DNA of 64,000 nt from an uncultured Muribaculaceae bacterium (GCA_947627615.1 CANQWS010000006.1:1-64000); one strand, 5' to 3'; positions 1 through 10,080 are shown, counted from the stretch's first letter. A program made the numbers and translations. The notes: generated by a model not told the origin, from the sequence alone.

Positions 1-321
1 TCAACTGGAATCAGGAGCCTTGCTCTAAGAAGCGGCGCCATGGCCGCGCGGTGTGAAAGCCCGAATCATGGCGAGAGCACATTGACATTTTGGAAACCCT
101 CCCGGTAGGTCTCGCTAAGATACCCATCGCGCCGGTAGGACTGGCTGCTTCAGCTGCCATACACTTATGGGGTGGCATGTCCCTTGCGGATTCTGGGGGA
201 AGCTGGGGTGCAGATTGATTTTCGGTTAAAGATAGTCACGCAACAGTCATGCAGTCAAATTATTAACTATTATTAACCTAAGGGCGGGGCGGTGTTTGCG
301 GGTTATTAACCGCATAAGGAG

Positions 322-329
322 TATATTTG
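322..329 (+). promoter_or_regulatory. Candidate Bacteroidetes -7 element TATATTTG upstream of the esterase (TTTG at 295-298, spacing 23, slightly long)
   Basis: Match to the TAnnTTTG consensus. Confidence 0.4.
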
Positions 330-367
330 CATTATTGACGAATAATCAACATTATCATTACACTGTT

Positions 368-1237
368 ATGAGAAGAGGTATCCTGTTTATGTTTTCCATG
401 ATGCTGTCTGTTGCAGGTGCATGGGCCGCAACCGCCTCGGCGCCGGAGAAGTACGAGATTAAATATGGCGATACGGTGCGTACGTACACCATGCACATCC
501 CCGACGGATTGCGTCAGGGCGCTCCGCTCGTGGTCTATGCCCACGGCTACGGCTCCAAGACCCGCTCGCGCAAGGACCTGAATGCGGCGGCCGACCGTTA
601 CGGATTCGCCGTATGCAACCCCGACGGCGCTCCTGATTCGCGCGGAAAGGACGGATGGAAGGTGGGATACCCCCCTCAGGCTTCAATGAATATCGACGAG
701 GCCGATTTCTTCAGACATCTGCTCGACGAGGTGTGCCGGCGGTTCAACCTGAGCCGCAGCAATGTGTTTCTGGCGGGAATGTCGAACGGCGGCGACCTCT
801 GCTATCAGTTCGCATACACCTGCCCCGGTCTTTTCAAGGCCTACGGCTCGGTGGCCGGACTGCTTTTCGAATGTACCTACATACCGTATTATCTGACTCT
901 GCCGGTGCCGTTCCTTGAAATCCACGGAACCGCCGACATGACATCGATGTGGGGCGGCGACCACGACAACACCGGCGGATGGGGCTCATACATTCCGGTG
1001 CCTATGGCGGTGGAAGCCATTGCCACCCACAACAGATGCTGCACTCTGGAGGTGGATACCATTCCCTCGAAACGTCCGGAGGAACATCCGGTGATCCGTT
1101 ACCGCTACTCGGATTCCCCTTCGGGAGCCGACGTGGAGCTTTACGAAGTCACCGGCGCGAAGCATTCATGGCATGCGTCGGACCTCGATACCGGCGAGAT
1201 ACTATGGCAGTTCTTCAGCCGTTATCTTGACCGCTGA
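368..1237 (+). CDS. Secreted alpha/beta hydrolase, feruloyl esterase / PHB-depolymerase-like
   Basis: Signal peptide, then YAHGYGSKTRSRKD, nucleophile elbow GMSNGG, EIHGTAD and AKHSWH. ORF opens at 296 (TTG), but ATG 368 gives a clean signal peptide. Confidence 0.75.
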   Translation: MRRGILFMFSMMLSVAGAWAATASAPEKYEIKYGDTVRTYTMHIPDGLRQGAPLVVYAHGYGSKTRSRKDLNAAADRYGFAVCNPDGAPDSRGKDGWKVGYPPQASMNIDEADFFRHLLDEVCRRFNLSRSNVFLAGMSNGGDLCYQFAYTCPGLFKAYGSVAGLLFECTYIPYYLTLPVPFLEIHGTADMTSMWGGDHDNTGGWGSYIPVPMAVEAIATHNRCCTLEVDTIPSKRPEEHPVIRYRYSDSPSGADVELYEVTGAKHSWHASDLDTGEILWQFFSRYLDR

Positions 1238-2501
1238 AGGCCGGAAAGCAGATGCTGAAGCGTGTGAGCCCGTCGGTGTCGGAAGTCTGCAGGCTGAACA
1301 TGCACCGGTGGGCGCGGAGTATCTCGCTGACCAGCGTGAGGCCTATGCCCTGACCCCCTTTCTTTGACGAGTAAAACGGTGAGAACAGATTTCCCGCCGC
1401 TTCGGGGCTTATGCCCTGTCCGTTGTCGGAGACCGTGATGCATGCCGGACTGTCGCTGACCGTCAGCGTGATATGGCCTTTCGCGCCTATGCTTTCTATG
1501 GAGTTCTTGACCACGTTGACCAGCACCTGCTCCATGAGTACAGTGTCGGCCATCACCGATGGCGAGCCTTCGGTTTCAAGCGTCATGGTTATGTCCTTTC
1601 CGGCGGCCATGCTCTCGAGAAACGGCATCAGCGCCGCGGTGAGCGCGGGCAGGCTGACTGGCCGCAGGACGGGAGCAGGAAGCTTGACCACATCGGAATA
1701 GCGGGTTATGAACCGGCTCAGCGAGGCGCAGCGTTCGCGGCAGCTTGCCGAGGCGCCGGCAATCTCGGCATTGTCCGAGACCATCTCTACGGTTTCCAGT
1801 ATGGGTACTATGCCGGCCATGGTGTTGTTGACCTCATGGCTTATCAGCCTGATGACCTTGCTGAAGGCGGCCCGCTCGGCTTTCATGATTTCGTCAGAGA
1901 GGCTCTCGATCATGATGAAGGGGCGCTGAAAGCCTGAATCGATGAAGCTGAGTGACGAGCAGCGGTAGATGGCGGCGTTGTCAAGGCGCACAGTGGCTGT
2001 GGAGCCTGCGGGAATGCCGGCTATGAATGCTGCCAGCCGGCCGGGGATGTCGGCGGGACGGCGCGATACCAGGTCCCGGCAACCGAGCATCTGTACGGCG
2101 GCCGGATTGGCCGTGCGCACGGTGCCGTCATAGTTGAGGATGAGAATGCCGGCGGGGGAGGCGTTGATGAGCATGTCAAGGAAATGGTTCTGTTCCATCA
2201 CCCTAAGGCGCTCGTTTTTGAGGATGCCTATCATGCGGTTGAACGTGGCGGCTATGCTGTCGGCGTCCCGTTGTCCCACGGACGCCAGGCGGCTGCTGAA
2301 ATCCTGCTCGTTTATGAGCGAGATGCCCGTGCGTATGGCTCTGAGGGGACGTACTATGCTCCGGTCAAGCGCGAAAAGCGAAATCAGGATAATCGCTATG
2401 CCTCCCTCCACATAGAAGATGACCGGAGGCGCTATGACGAATGCCAGAGCTATGCCGAGGGCAACGGTCAGCGATATTATGGTGTAGGTGAGCCATTTCA
2501 T
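1215..2501 (-). CDS. Sensor histidine kinase (two TM, HAMP, PAS-like, HisKA, HATPase), NtrB/NtrY-like
   Basis: RLISHEVNNTMAG H-box, VSDNGQGIS, GGQGIGLTLV. Stop/start overlap of 4 nt with the upstream NtrC gene. Confidence 0.85.
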   Translation of the reverse strand: MKWLTYTIISLTVALGIALAFVIAPPVIFYVEGGIAIILISLFALDRSIVRPLRAIRTGISLINEQDFSSRLASVGQRDADSIAATFNRMIGILKNERLRVMEQNHFLDMLINASPAGILILNYDGTVRTANPAAVQMLGCRDLVSRRPADIPGRLAAFIAGIPAGSTATVRLDNAAIYRCSSLSFIDSGFQRPFIMIESLSDEIMKAERAAFSKVIRLISHEVNNTMAGIVPILETVEMVSDNAEIAGASASCRERCASLSRFITRYSDVVKLPAPVLRPVSLPALTAALMPFLESMAAGKDITMTLETEGSPSVMADTVLMEQVLVNVVKNSIESIGAKGHITLTVSDSPACITVSDNGQGISPEAAGNLFSPFYSSKKGGQGIGLTLVSEILRAHRCMFSLQTSDTDGLTRFSICFPAFSGQDNG

Positions 2502-3844
2502 TGTCTTATGCCGAATTTTTCCATTTTACGGTACAGAGCCTGACGTGTTATCCCGAGTTCGGCTGCTGCGGCCGATATGTTGCCGGAATGCTTTTCCAGA
2601 CTCGCGGTCACGGCGCTGCGTTCCATTTCCTCGAGTGTCATTCCTGAGAGGCGGGGCGAAGTGTCGGCGGCAGTCAGGTCGGGACCGGCCGAATAGGCTT
2701 TTTCAGCTCCCGTGCGGGTGATTACCGGTCCGTCGGCGAGAAGCATGGCGCGCTCCACCACGTTTTTCAGCTGGCGCACATTGCCGGGCCATGACTGCGC
2801 GGCGAGATAGCCTATGGCCTCGGACGAGAAATCGGCCTTGAGGTCCACGGGCGTGTCGGCGGCGAAATGCCGGATGAGCAGCGGGATGTCCTCGCGGCGT
2901 TCGCGCAGGGGCGGAATGTGGAGCGTTATGGAATTGATGCGGTAGAAAAGGTCCTCGCGGAATGTGCGCTCGCGCAACATGGAGGGGAGGTCGGCGTTGG
3001 TGGCGCACACCACCCTTATGTCAACGCTGCGTGTCCGGCTGTCACCGAGTGGCTCGAACGTGTGCTGCTGGAGAACCCTGAGCATCTTCACCTGGCAGTT
3101 GAGGTCCAGATCGCCTATCTCGTCGAGGAATATGGTGCCCTTGTCGGCAAGCTCGAAGCGCCCCTTGCGTTCGGTGGCGGCTCCGGTGAACGCGCCCCTC
3201 GCATGGCCGAACATCTCGCTCTCGAAGAGTGACTGGGAGATGCCGCCGAGATTGACCATGACAAACGGAGCGTTGCGCCGGCGGCTGTTGCTGTGTATGG
3301 CCTTCGCCACAAGTTCCTTGCCGGTGCCGTTTTCTCCGGTTATCAGCACCGAGGCATCGGTGGGGGCTATGCGCCTGACGGTGTCGAGTATGTCGGATAT
3401 GGCGGCGCTCTTTCCTATTATTCCGGAGCGGTCGAATTCAGCGGCGGAATCGGACTGCTGCGGCCCGGCCATGGCGAGCACGGTCTCTATGCGCTGGAAC
3501 ATGACGTGGCCCGTGCACGGCTTGGTCAGAAAATCCTTTGCTCCGTACTTGATACCCTCCACCGCAAGAGGAATGCTGCCCCAGGCGGTCATCAGAATTA
3601 CCGGAGTGGAAGGGGAGAGCACGGAAACCTTGCGGAGCAGTTCTATGCCGTCCTCGCCGGTTGTGCTTCCGCCGAAATTCATGTCCATGAGAATCAGTGA
3701 CGGCGGTTGCCGGCGCACGATGTCAAGGGCTTCCGCGGGGCCGGGGGCGGTGACGGTCCGGTAACCGCAATGCTGAAGCATCACGCTCATTGACATGCGG
3801 ACCGATTTGTCATCGTCGACTATGAGAATTGTATGTTCCGACAT
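2498..3844 (-). CDS. Sigma-54-dependent response regulator, NtrC family (REC, AAA+, Fis HTH)
   Basis: Receiver ILIVDDDKSVR and LILMDMNFGG; Walker A GENGTGKE; intact GAFTGA; Fis-type HTH NISAAAAELGITRQALYRKMEKF. Confidence 0.92.
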   Translation of the reverse strand: MSEHTILIVDDDKSVRMSMSVMLQHCGYRTVTAPGPAEALDIVRRQPPSLILMDMNFGGSTTGEDGIELLRKVSVLSPSTPVILMTAWGSIPLAVEGIKYGAKDFLTKPCTGHVMFQRIETVLAMAGPQQSDSAAEFDRSGIIGKSAAISDILDTVRRIAPTDASVLITGENGTGKELVAKAIHSNSRRRNAPFVMVNLGGISQSLFESEMFGHARGAFTGAATERKGRFELADKGTIFLDEIGDLDLNCQVKMLRVLQQHTFEPLGDSRTRSVDIRVVCATNADLPSMLRERTFREDLFYRINSITLHIPPLRERREDIPLLIRHFAADTPVDLKADFSSEAIGYLAAQSWPGNVRQLKNVVERAMLLADGPVITRTGAEKAYSAGPDLTAADTSPRLSGMTLEEMERSAVTASLEKHSGNISAAAAELGITRQALYRKMEKFGIRQ

Positions 3845-3936
3845 TGAAATAATATTGGAATTCAAAAAGTTTGAGCCGCTTTGCTGAAATGAATCTTACG
3901 CAGGAATGTATCCGTATGCAAAAATAAGCAAAAAAT

Positions 3937-5421
3937 CTATTGACGCAAAATGGCTTCTATGTCAGAGTCTATGCCTGTGCCCTCGGCATAGTTCCACAGA
4001 GTCAGGCTGCGTATCTGATAGTAATAGTTCCAGTAGAGAAACAGCTCGTTGATCAGCTGCTGGCGCGCCTGGTCCTTTTTGACCTGCGAATCGTTGAGGT
4101 CAAGAGTTGAAATCTTGCCTATCAGGAAAGTCTCCACGTTGGTGGCATAACGCCGGCGGGCAATGTCGTCGGCCTGACGGGCAATCTCGAGCTGCCGGCG
4201 CTGATTGTTGAAACGTTCCACCAGAATGAACAGGTCCTGATTGAAGTCCTGCGTTTCCTGACGCAGACGGTTTTCCACCACCCGGCGGTTGCTTTCGGCC
4301 ACCTTGACCTTGCCCCGCCTTTTGCCCCAGTCAATTATGGGTATCTTTATGCCCACTTCCACCACCTGATTGGCTTTCAGCGCGTCGTAGCCGTTCCGGA
4401 AACGGTTGCCGGTGCCGGTGAGGCCGATCTGGGCGAAGAGCTCAATCTGACGGAGGTCGCCCTTGGCTTTGGCAATGGCATAGTCCGCCTCAAGCTGCTG
4501 GCGGAGCAGCGAGCGGGCGAACTTGTTGTTGGCGCGGGCTTTTTCAAGGGCGTCATGGTAGGCCACATCCACCACAGGCACATTGTCGGGAACCACAGGG
4601 TCGAGCTCGGTGTCCTCGCTGTAATCGAGGAAGGAGCGGAGCTGAAACATGCTGGCCTTCATGCTGCTTTCCGATGCGGTGAGTTCCGATTGGGCGTCAA
4701 GGAGGTTGAGCTCCATCTGCAGGAGGTCGTTTTCGCTGATGCGGCCCATCTTGCGTTTCTCCACCGCCACTTCGTAGAGCTTCCGCGCGTTTTCGAGGTT
4801 CTGGCTCGCTATGGCCACATTCTCCTTGGCCATCAGCAGATTGAAATAGTGGTTTATGGCCGTTATGGCCACGTCCTCGGTGGTGCTCAGGAATTCGGCC
4901 TTGGCCTCGGAATAGCGTACCGGTTCAATCTTGCGGTCCCACTTGATTGTGTTCACTCCGAACACGGGCTGATTCAGCGTCAGGGCCACGGGGATTGACA
5001 TGAAACGGTTGTCCTTGTCGCCGTCAAGCTGCCGAAGATAATCGAGCGACGAGTTCAGCGAGAGTTTTCCTCCGGTGAGCCAGATGTTCTGGGTGACGGA
5101 AAGCTCGCCGTTGAGCTGCATGTAGTTGTTGCGCACGAAACTGTAGCTGCCGTCGGCGTTCTGGTAGGGGTTGTATTGTTTGTAGTAGGCCGGAGCCGTG
5201 GCTGTGAAATTCACCTCGGGAAGCAGCTCGGCGCGGTAGGAGCGGTATTCCCAGTAGGCCGAGCGCAGCCGGTCAAGAGCCACGGAGGCGTTCACGCTTC
5301 GGGTGCGGGCCCGGTTCATGGCTTCCTCAAGAGTTATGGCGGTGAGCCCTCCGGCACTCGCTGGGAGTGCCGGGAGCATCGCCGCGGATAGTATTAAAGA
5401 AGCTGTCAGAATTGTTTTCAT
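3937..5421 (-). CDS. TolC-family outer membrane efflux protein
   Basis: Signal peptide, long helical repeats, genomic context with HlyD and ABC genes. Confidence 0.85.
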   Translation of the reverse strand: MKTILTASLILSAAMLPALPASAGGLTAITLEEAMNRARTRSVNASVALDRLRSAYWEYRSYRAELLPEVNFTATAPAYYKQYNPYQNADGSYSFVRNNYMQLNGELSVTQNIWLTGGKLSLNSSLDYLRQLDGDKDNRFMSIPVALTLNQPVFGVNTIKWDRKIEPVRYSEAKAEFLSTTEDVAITAINHYFNLLMAKENVAIASQNLENARKLYEVAVEKRKMGRISENDLLQMELNLLDAQSELTASESSMKASMFQLRSFLDYSEDTELDPVVPDNVPVVDVAYHDALEKARANNKFARSLLRQQLEADYAIAKAKGDLRQIELFAQIGLTGTGNRFRNGYDALKANQVVEVGIKIPIIDWGKRRGKVKVAESNRRVVENRLRQETQDFNQDLFILVERFNNQRRQLEIARQADDIARRRYATNVETFLIGKISTLDLNDSQVKKDQARQQLINELFLYWNYYYQIRSLTLWNYAEGTGIDSDIEAILRQ

Positions 5422-5435
5422 TTTCAGTCAGGTTT

Positions 5436-6728
5436 TTATTCGCCGCGCAACACGTCGGCCGGTTCAATGCGCATTGCCTTGCGGGCGGGGAAATATATGC
5501 CGGCCACTATCATGAGGGCCATGAGGGCGGCCACGGCAAGGGCCTCTATGAGCACTGTGATCCAGATATTGTCGCCCGGGAAGTATCCCATTGTTACCAG
5601 CAGTTCATAGTGAACGAGCAGGGCGTCCAGTCCCATGGCCGGTATGGTAGCCATGGCGAGAATCATGAGTCCCTCGCCCATCAGGCGGCGGAATATGAGG
5701 ACACGGGCGGCGCCGGTGGTCATGCGTATGGCTATTTCCTGCACGCGCTGCTGGGTGCGGAACCAGAAGGTGCCGAGCAGGCCGAGGAACACGGTCAGCA
5801 GAAGGAACGCCATGCATATCCTGACGTTGCGGTGCTGGGCGTCGTCGTTGCGGTGGAGATCGTTGCGGATGTCAATGAACTGCTTTGCCTCGATCAGATA
5901 GAAATTGCCCACGCTGACAGGCGAGTCCATGGCCGAGAGTCTTTTCAGAAATCCGGGGTCGGCGCCCTCGTTGAGCCGTACGTAGACGGTGCGTCCCCGC
6001 AGCTCTTTTTCAGGATATATCACGGTTATGTGGGCTGGTTCGTAGTCCGAACGTCTCAGCGGTGTGACTGTACCGCCTATGGTATGTGTCTGCGGAGCTT
6101 CGTTTTCATCTGATCCTGAACGGAAGCGGAGATTGATGAGTGCCGAAGCCGGTAAGGTGTTGTTGACTGCGTCAGGCAGGTTGGATGTGACCAGACACTT
6201 GCCCTCTTCGAGCACGCGGGCCAGCTGTTCGGGTGTCTCGCCGTTGGTCCCGCCCATGTTGAACACCTTCACGTAATCCGGATGGACAATGTACTGGTTC
6301 ACGAAGACCGGGGTCTTTTTCAGAGTATCCGGAGCATTATCGATGAAATAGAGCTGGCTGCCGTAGAAATCGTAGCTGTAAGGTGTCTTGGAGCCCCATG
6401 CCGCGGCTTTTATCTCGGGCATGGCTTTCAGGCGGTCGTAGATGGAGGCGAGGTCTTCCTTATATTTGCGTGAAGAGGCCTCTTCGGGAGTTTCACCGTC
6501 GCGAGGCTCGGCAGCCTTGTAGCCGGGACTCTGGGAATTGCGGTATCCGAAATCGAGACGGTACACATCGGTTATGTCCACACCCACCGGCGTGTTCTTT
6601 ATCCTGACGAAGGAAGCCGTCAGGTCGAACAGGAATAGAAGTATGACGCTTATGATCAGGAGTTCGACCCATAGCCACAGGTTCGAGCGCCACTCGGTTG
6701 TTATCTGTTTGAGAAGTTTCCTTTTCAT
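5436..6728 (-). CDS. ABC transporter permease, MacB/FtsX-like
   Basis: N-terminal TM, large periplasmic domain, three C-terminal TMs, RVQEIAIRMTTGAARVLIFRRLMGEG motif. Confidence 0.85.
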   Translation of the reverse strand: MKRKLLKQITTEWRSNLWLWVELLIISVILLFLFDLTASFVRIKNTPVGVDITDVYRLDFGYRNSQSPGYKAAEPRDGETPEEASSRKYKEDLASIYDRLKAMPEIKAAAWGSKTPYSYDFYGSQLYFIDNAPDTLKKTPVFVNQYIVHPDYVKVFNMGGTNGETPEQLARVLEEGKCLVTSNLPDAVNNTLPASALINLRFRSGSDENEAPQTHTIGGTVTPLRRSDYEPAHITVIYPEKELRGRTVYVRLNEGADPGFLKRLSAMDSPVSVGNFYLIEAKQFIDIRNDLHRNDDAQHRNVRICMAFLLLTVFLGLLGTFWFRTQQRVQEIAIRMTTGAARVLIFRRLMGEGLMILAMATIPAMGLDALLVHYELLVTMGYFPGDNIWITVLIEALAVAALMALMIVAGIYFPARKAMRIEPADVLRGE

Positions 6729-6738
6729 GATTTCAAGA

Positions 6739-8028
6739 TTATATGTTACGGCTGTTGATGGCATCGACCGGCGGTATGCGCGAGGCTCGCCATGCCGGAA
6801 TGCCGCTGCTGAGCAGATTGAGGATGAAACAGAATATCAGGGCGGAACAGTAGATGCGCCAGTCAATGAGTATCTTCATTGAAACATCGGCCGAGCGAGA
6901 CACTTCGAGGTCCGTGAACACCGCGTCAGAGAAGAACAGGCCGAATATGAAGCAGAGCAGCAGACCGGTCAGACCGCCTATGACGGTTATCAGGAAGTTC
7001 TCGGTGATGATGTTGGCAATGAGCGACGAACGGCGGCATCCGAAGGCCCTGCGCACGCCTATTTCCGACATGCGGCGGCGCAGACGGCTGTTGGTCATGC
7101 TGCTGAGATTTATGGCCGGAACAAGAAGCAGCACGGCATAGAGAATCCATCGGATTCTGCGCATCTGCGGCTCGCGGCTGTCATTGTTGGAGCCGGCCAC
7201 GTAGTTGGATTCGGCCTGATTGTAGGGCTGTCCGTGATAAACGAGCGAATCGCCCTTCTGGTGCAGCTCGTTGTCCAGAACCGCCAGCCGGGAGCGCACT
7301 TCGGCTTTTATGGCCGGGAAGTCATCGGCCGATCTGGCGAGAATCACAGCCTGGAACGGTCCGAAAAGCCGGTCTTCGTTGTCCCAGATATAGTTCTTCG
7401 CTCCGTCCACGGTGTACGGTTTGAACACTTCGGCAAAGGCGGCCTTGGCCAGCGGCGATACATCCTTGACCACTCCGGTCACCCTGTAGGGCTGCTGAAG
7501 AATCAGAATCTCTCGCCCGACGGCATCGGTGGTGCCGTAAAGGCGCCGGGCCACGCTTTCGCTTATCACGGCCTCCTTCAGGCCGGCTTCAACGGCGGCC
7601 TCGTCGTAAGGCTTGCCGGCTATGAACTCGAAGTCAAAGACTTTCCAGAAGCCATGGTCGGTTGACTGGCTGTAGGCCACGAATGCCGGAGCGCCCGGGG
7701 CGCAGACATCGACGCTTTCCACGTCCTGGGTGAACACCGTTGCGGCCTCCGCGTCCTTCAGCCCCAGATAGAGGCGTTTGGCCAGGCTGAAATCGAGCCG
7801 GGCCGAACCGGATTCGTCGGTGGTGAGCGAGGCCGTGTGGAGATTGCGTCCGTAGAGAAGACGGTCACGGTTGGATTCGGGCGAGAACGGCATGGTTTCA
7901 ATGCGGCTCATCATGACCACGATCATGATCAGGAAAATGGAGAGCGCCGTTCCTATTATCGAGACAATGCCTATGACCGGCTGATGGCGCAGGTCGTAGA
8001 CCACTTGTCGTATCATGTTGGACTTCAT
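6739..8028 (-). CDS. ABC transporter permease, MacB/FtsX-like
   Basis: RRRMSEIGVRRAFGCRRSSLIANIITENFL and FtsX topology. Confidence 0.87.
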   Translation of the reverse strand: MKSNMIRQVVYDLRHQPVIGIVSIIGTALSIFLIMIVVMMSRIETMPFSPESNRDRLLYGRNLHTASLTTDESGSARLDFSLAKRLYLGLKDAEAATVFTQDVESVDVCAPGAPAFVAYSQSTDHGFWKVFDFEFIAGKPYDEAAVEAGLKEAVISESVARRLYGTTDAVGREILILQQPYRVTGVVKDVSPLAKAAFAEVFKPYTVDGAKNYIWDNEDRLFGPFQAVILARSADDFPAIKAEVRSRLAVLDNELHQKGDSLVYHGQPYNQAESNYVAGSNNDSREPQMRRIRWILYAVLLLVPAINLSSMTNSRLRRRMSEIGVRRAFGCRRSSLIANIITENFLITVIGGLTGLLLCFIFGLFFSDAVFTDLEVSRSADVSMKILIDWRIYCSALIFCFILNLLSSGIPAWRASRIPPVDAINSRNI

Positions 8029-8042
8029 AAGCTTTTTCGGAA

Positions 8043-8723
8043 TCAGAGGTTGGTAATCTGGCGTCCGTCAAAGAAACGGAGCACCCTGTCGGTCTGTGAT
8101 GCCTGAGACTCGTTGTGGGTCACCATCAGGATGGTGCGTCCCTGCTCTCTGTTGAGGCGGTGGAGTATGTCCATGATTTCAGCGCTCATCTTCGAGTCAA
8201 GGTTGCCGGTAGGCTCGTCGGCAAGAATTATTCCGGGATTTCCTATGATCGCGCGGGCTATGGCCACTCTCTGGCACTGACCGCCCGACAGCTGCGAGGG
8301 GTAGTGTCGGGCCCTGTGGCTGAGTCCCACGTTTTCAAGCACCTCGCGCACTTTCTCGGCACGTTCGCGCGAGCCCACGCCCTTGCGGTAGATGAGGGGA
8401 AGTTCCACATTGTCGGCCACGTTGAGCGACGGAATCAGATGGAAACTCTGGAAGATGAAGCCTATGTTGGAGTTGCGGAAAGCCGCGAGCTGCGAATCGC
8501 TCATGCCGCGGGTTGTGGTGCCGGCCACTTCCACATAGCCGGTAGTGGGTTTGTCGAGAAGTCCCACTATGTTGAGAAGAGTGGATTTTCCGCAGCCCGA
8601 AGGCCCCATAATGCTGACGAATTCGCCTTCCGAGACACTGAAGTTCACATTTTCAAGAGCAACTGTCTCTATCTCCTTTGTGCGGTAGAGCTTGCCCACT
8701 TCGTTGACTTTGATGATTGACAT
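8043..8723 (-). CDS. ABC transporter ATP-binding protein, LolD/MacB-like
   Basis: Walker A GPSGCGKST, signature LSGGQCQRVAIARA, Walker B IILADEPTGNLD. Confidence 0.95.
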   Translation of the reverse strand: MSIIKVNEVGKLYRTKEIETVALENVNFSVSEGEFVSIMGPSGCGKSTLLNIVGLLDKPTTGYVEVAGTTTRGMSDSQLAAFRNSNIGFIFQSFHLIPSLNVADNVELPLIYRKGVGSRERAEKVREVLENVGLSHRARHYPSQLSGGQCQRVAIARAIIGNPGIILADEPTGNLDSKMSAEIMDILHRLNREQGRTILMVTHNESQASQTDRVLRFFDGRQITNL

Positions 8724-8753
8724 TTTTGTGTGAGGTATTGGAGTGATTTGACA

Positions 8754-10004
8754 TTAATCTTTTATTTTGTAGCGGTCTTTTTTTCTGGAGGCCATGTCGC
8801 CTATTGCGACCTTCTCGCCGGGTGTGATGCCCGACACCACTTCCACGAAGTCATAGTTGGCCTCGCCGAGGGTGACCTTGCGCTTTGTCAGCTCTCCGGG
8901 CGATTCCTCCACGAAAAGTTCGTAGGCCCCCGGTCCGCTTGAATAATAGGGACCCATGGGCAGACGGACCACATCGGGCTTGATGTCCTTTATGACAAAA
9001 ATCTCCACCGAAAGACCGGGCCGCAGTTTGCCGTCGGAATCATCGTCGAGTATCACGGAGAATTCCACCGTGCCCTGATTCGACACCGGCGTTACATTTA
9101 TGATCCGGCCGGGGAAGAGTTCTTTGGATATTCTGACCATGGCCTTGCCGCCCGGGGTCAGATATTTGCCGTGGCTTTCGGCTATTTCGGCATTGATTTT
9201 GAAATGTGACAGGTCAGCTATGGACGCCACTTTCTCGCCCTGCTGCACCTGCTCGCCAACGTTGGAGTTGATGTAGGTGAGAACGGCGGCGCGAGGCGAT
9301 TTGAGGCGTGCGTCCTCGAGAGTGCGCATCTGCAGCGCGAGATTCTTGTCGAAAATCGAAAGGTCGAGGTTGCGGCTTTTGAGTGTGGCGGCCAGAGCGC
9401 GGCGTTCGTTGGCCAGCTGTTTGCGGAGCTGTTCGAGCTCAAGGCGCCCAGTGTGGTAGGCGAGTTCGGCTTCGCGCACACGGTCGCCCGTGCCGGAGCC
9501 TATGCTGTCAAGCCGGCGCTCGTTGACCACCTCGGCCTTAAGCCGGTCCACGGACATCTCCTTGACACGTATCTGCATTTCGAGGCTGGTCAGGCGTGTC
9601 TCGTTGTCGAGGCCCTGCTGTTCGATTTCGTACACCTGTTTCTGACGCTGGTCTCTCTGCTTGCCAACTTCCGTCTCGGTGTCCTCGAGGTCGAGCAGCA
9701 TCAGCGGGGTACCGGCCTGCAGGCTGTCGCCGGGGCGGCAGTAAACCTCCATGATCCGCGCGGTTATAGGCGATGTGATTGTCTGCTCGAAAGCCGGAAC
9801 TACCTTACCTGTAGCGTTTACGGAGGTTTCTATGGTGCCGGTGTCGGCCGTGGCCATGTTCAGCTCGCGCCGGTTTACGGATTCGCGGGCCATCATGATT
9901 GCGGTGATGATGATTGCCAGGACTATGGCCAGTATGGCTCCGGTCCGCAGCAGTTTTTTGCGCCGTGCGGCATTGATTTCTGATTTGCTTAGTTGTCGGT
10001 CCAT
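8754..10004 (-). CDS. HlyD-family periplasmic adaptor (membrane fusion protein)
   Basis: N-terminal TM, ATGKVVPAFEQTITSPITARI barrel-sandwich motif, coiled coil, beta-barrel. Confidence 0.9.
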   Translation of the reverse strand: MDRQLSKSEINAARRKKLLRTGAILAIVLAIIITAIMMARESVNRRELNMATADTGTIETSVNATGKVVPAFEQTITSPITARIMEVYCRPGDSLQAGTPLMLLDLEDTETEVGKQRDQRQKQVYEIEQQGLDNETRLTSLEMQIRVKEMSVDRLKAEVVNERRLDSIGSGTGDRVREAELAYHTGRLELEQLRKQLANERRALAATLKSRNLDLSIFDKNLALQMRTLEDARLKSPRAAVLTYINSNVGEQVQQGEKVASIADLSHFKINAEIAESHGKYLTPGGKAMVRISKELFPGRIINVTPVSNQGTVEFSVILDDDSDGKLRPGLSVEIFVIKDIKPDVVRLPMGPYYSSGPGAYELFVEESPGELTKRKVTLGEANYDFVEVVSGITPGEKVAIGDMASRKKDRYKIKD

Positions 10005-10007
10005 ATT

Positions 10008-10050
10008 TCTTTGTGGTGAATATCTGAAGAAAGTATTTACACCACAAAGA
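10008..10050 (-). repeat. Perfect 11-bp inverted repeat (TCTTTGTGGTG / CACCACAAAGA, 21-nt loop) just before the HlyD start codon
   Basis: Read directly: arms 10008-10018 and 10040-10050; the start codon begins 3 nt after the proximal arm on the minus strand. Confidence 0.75.
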
Positions 10051-10053
10051 TAT

Positions 10054-10069
10054 TACACAAAGCGTGCCA
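10054..10069 (-). promoter_or_regulatory. Candidate sigma-54 promoter (TGGCACG-N4-GTGTA) for the HlyD-ABC-TolC-NtrC-HK operon
   Basis: Minus strand TGGCACGCTTTGTGTA; perfect -24 element, imperfect -12 (consensus TTGCW); about 50 nt upstream of the HlyD ATG. Confidence 0.55.
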
Positions 10070-10080
10070 GAAATGCAAGT

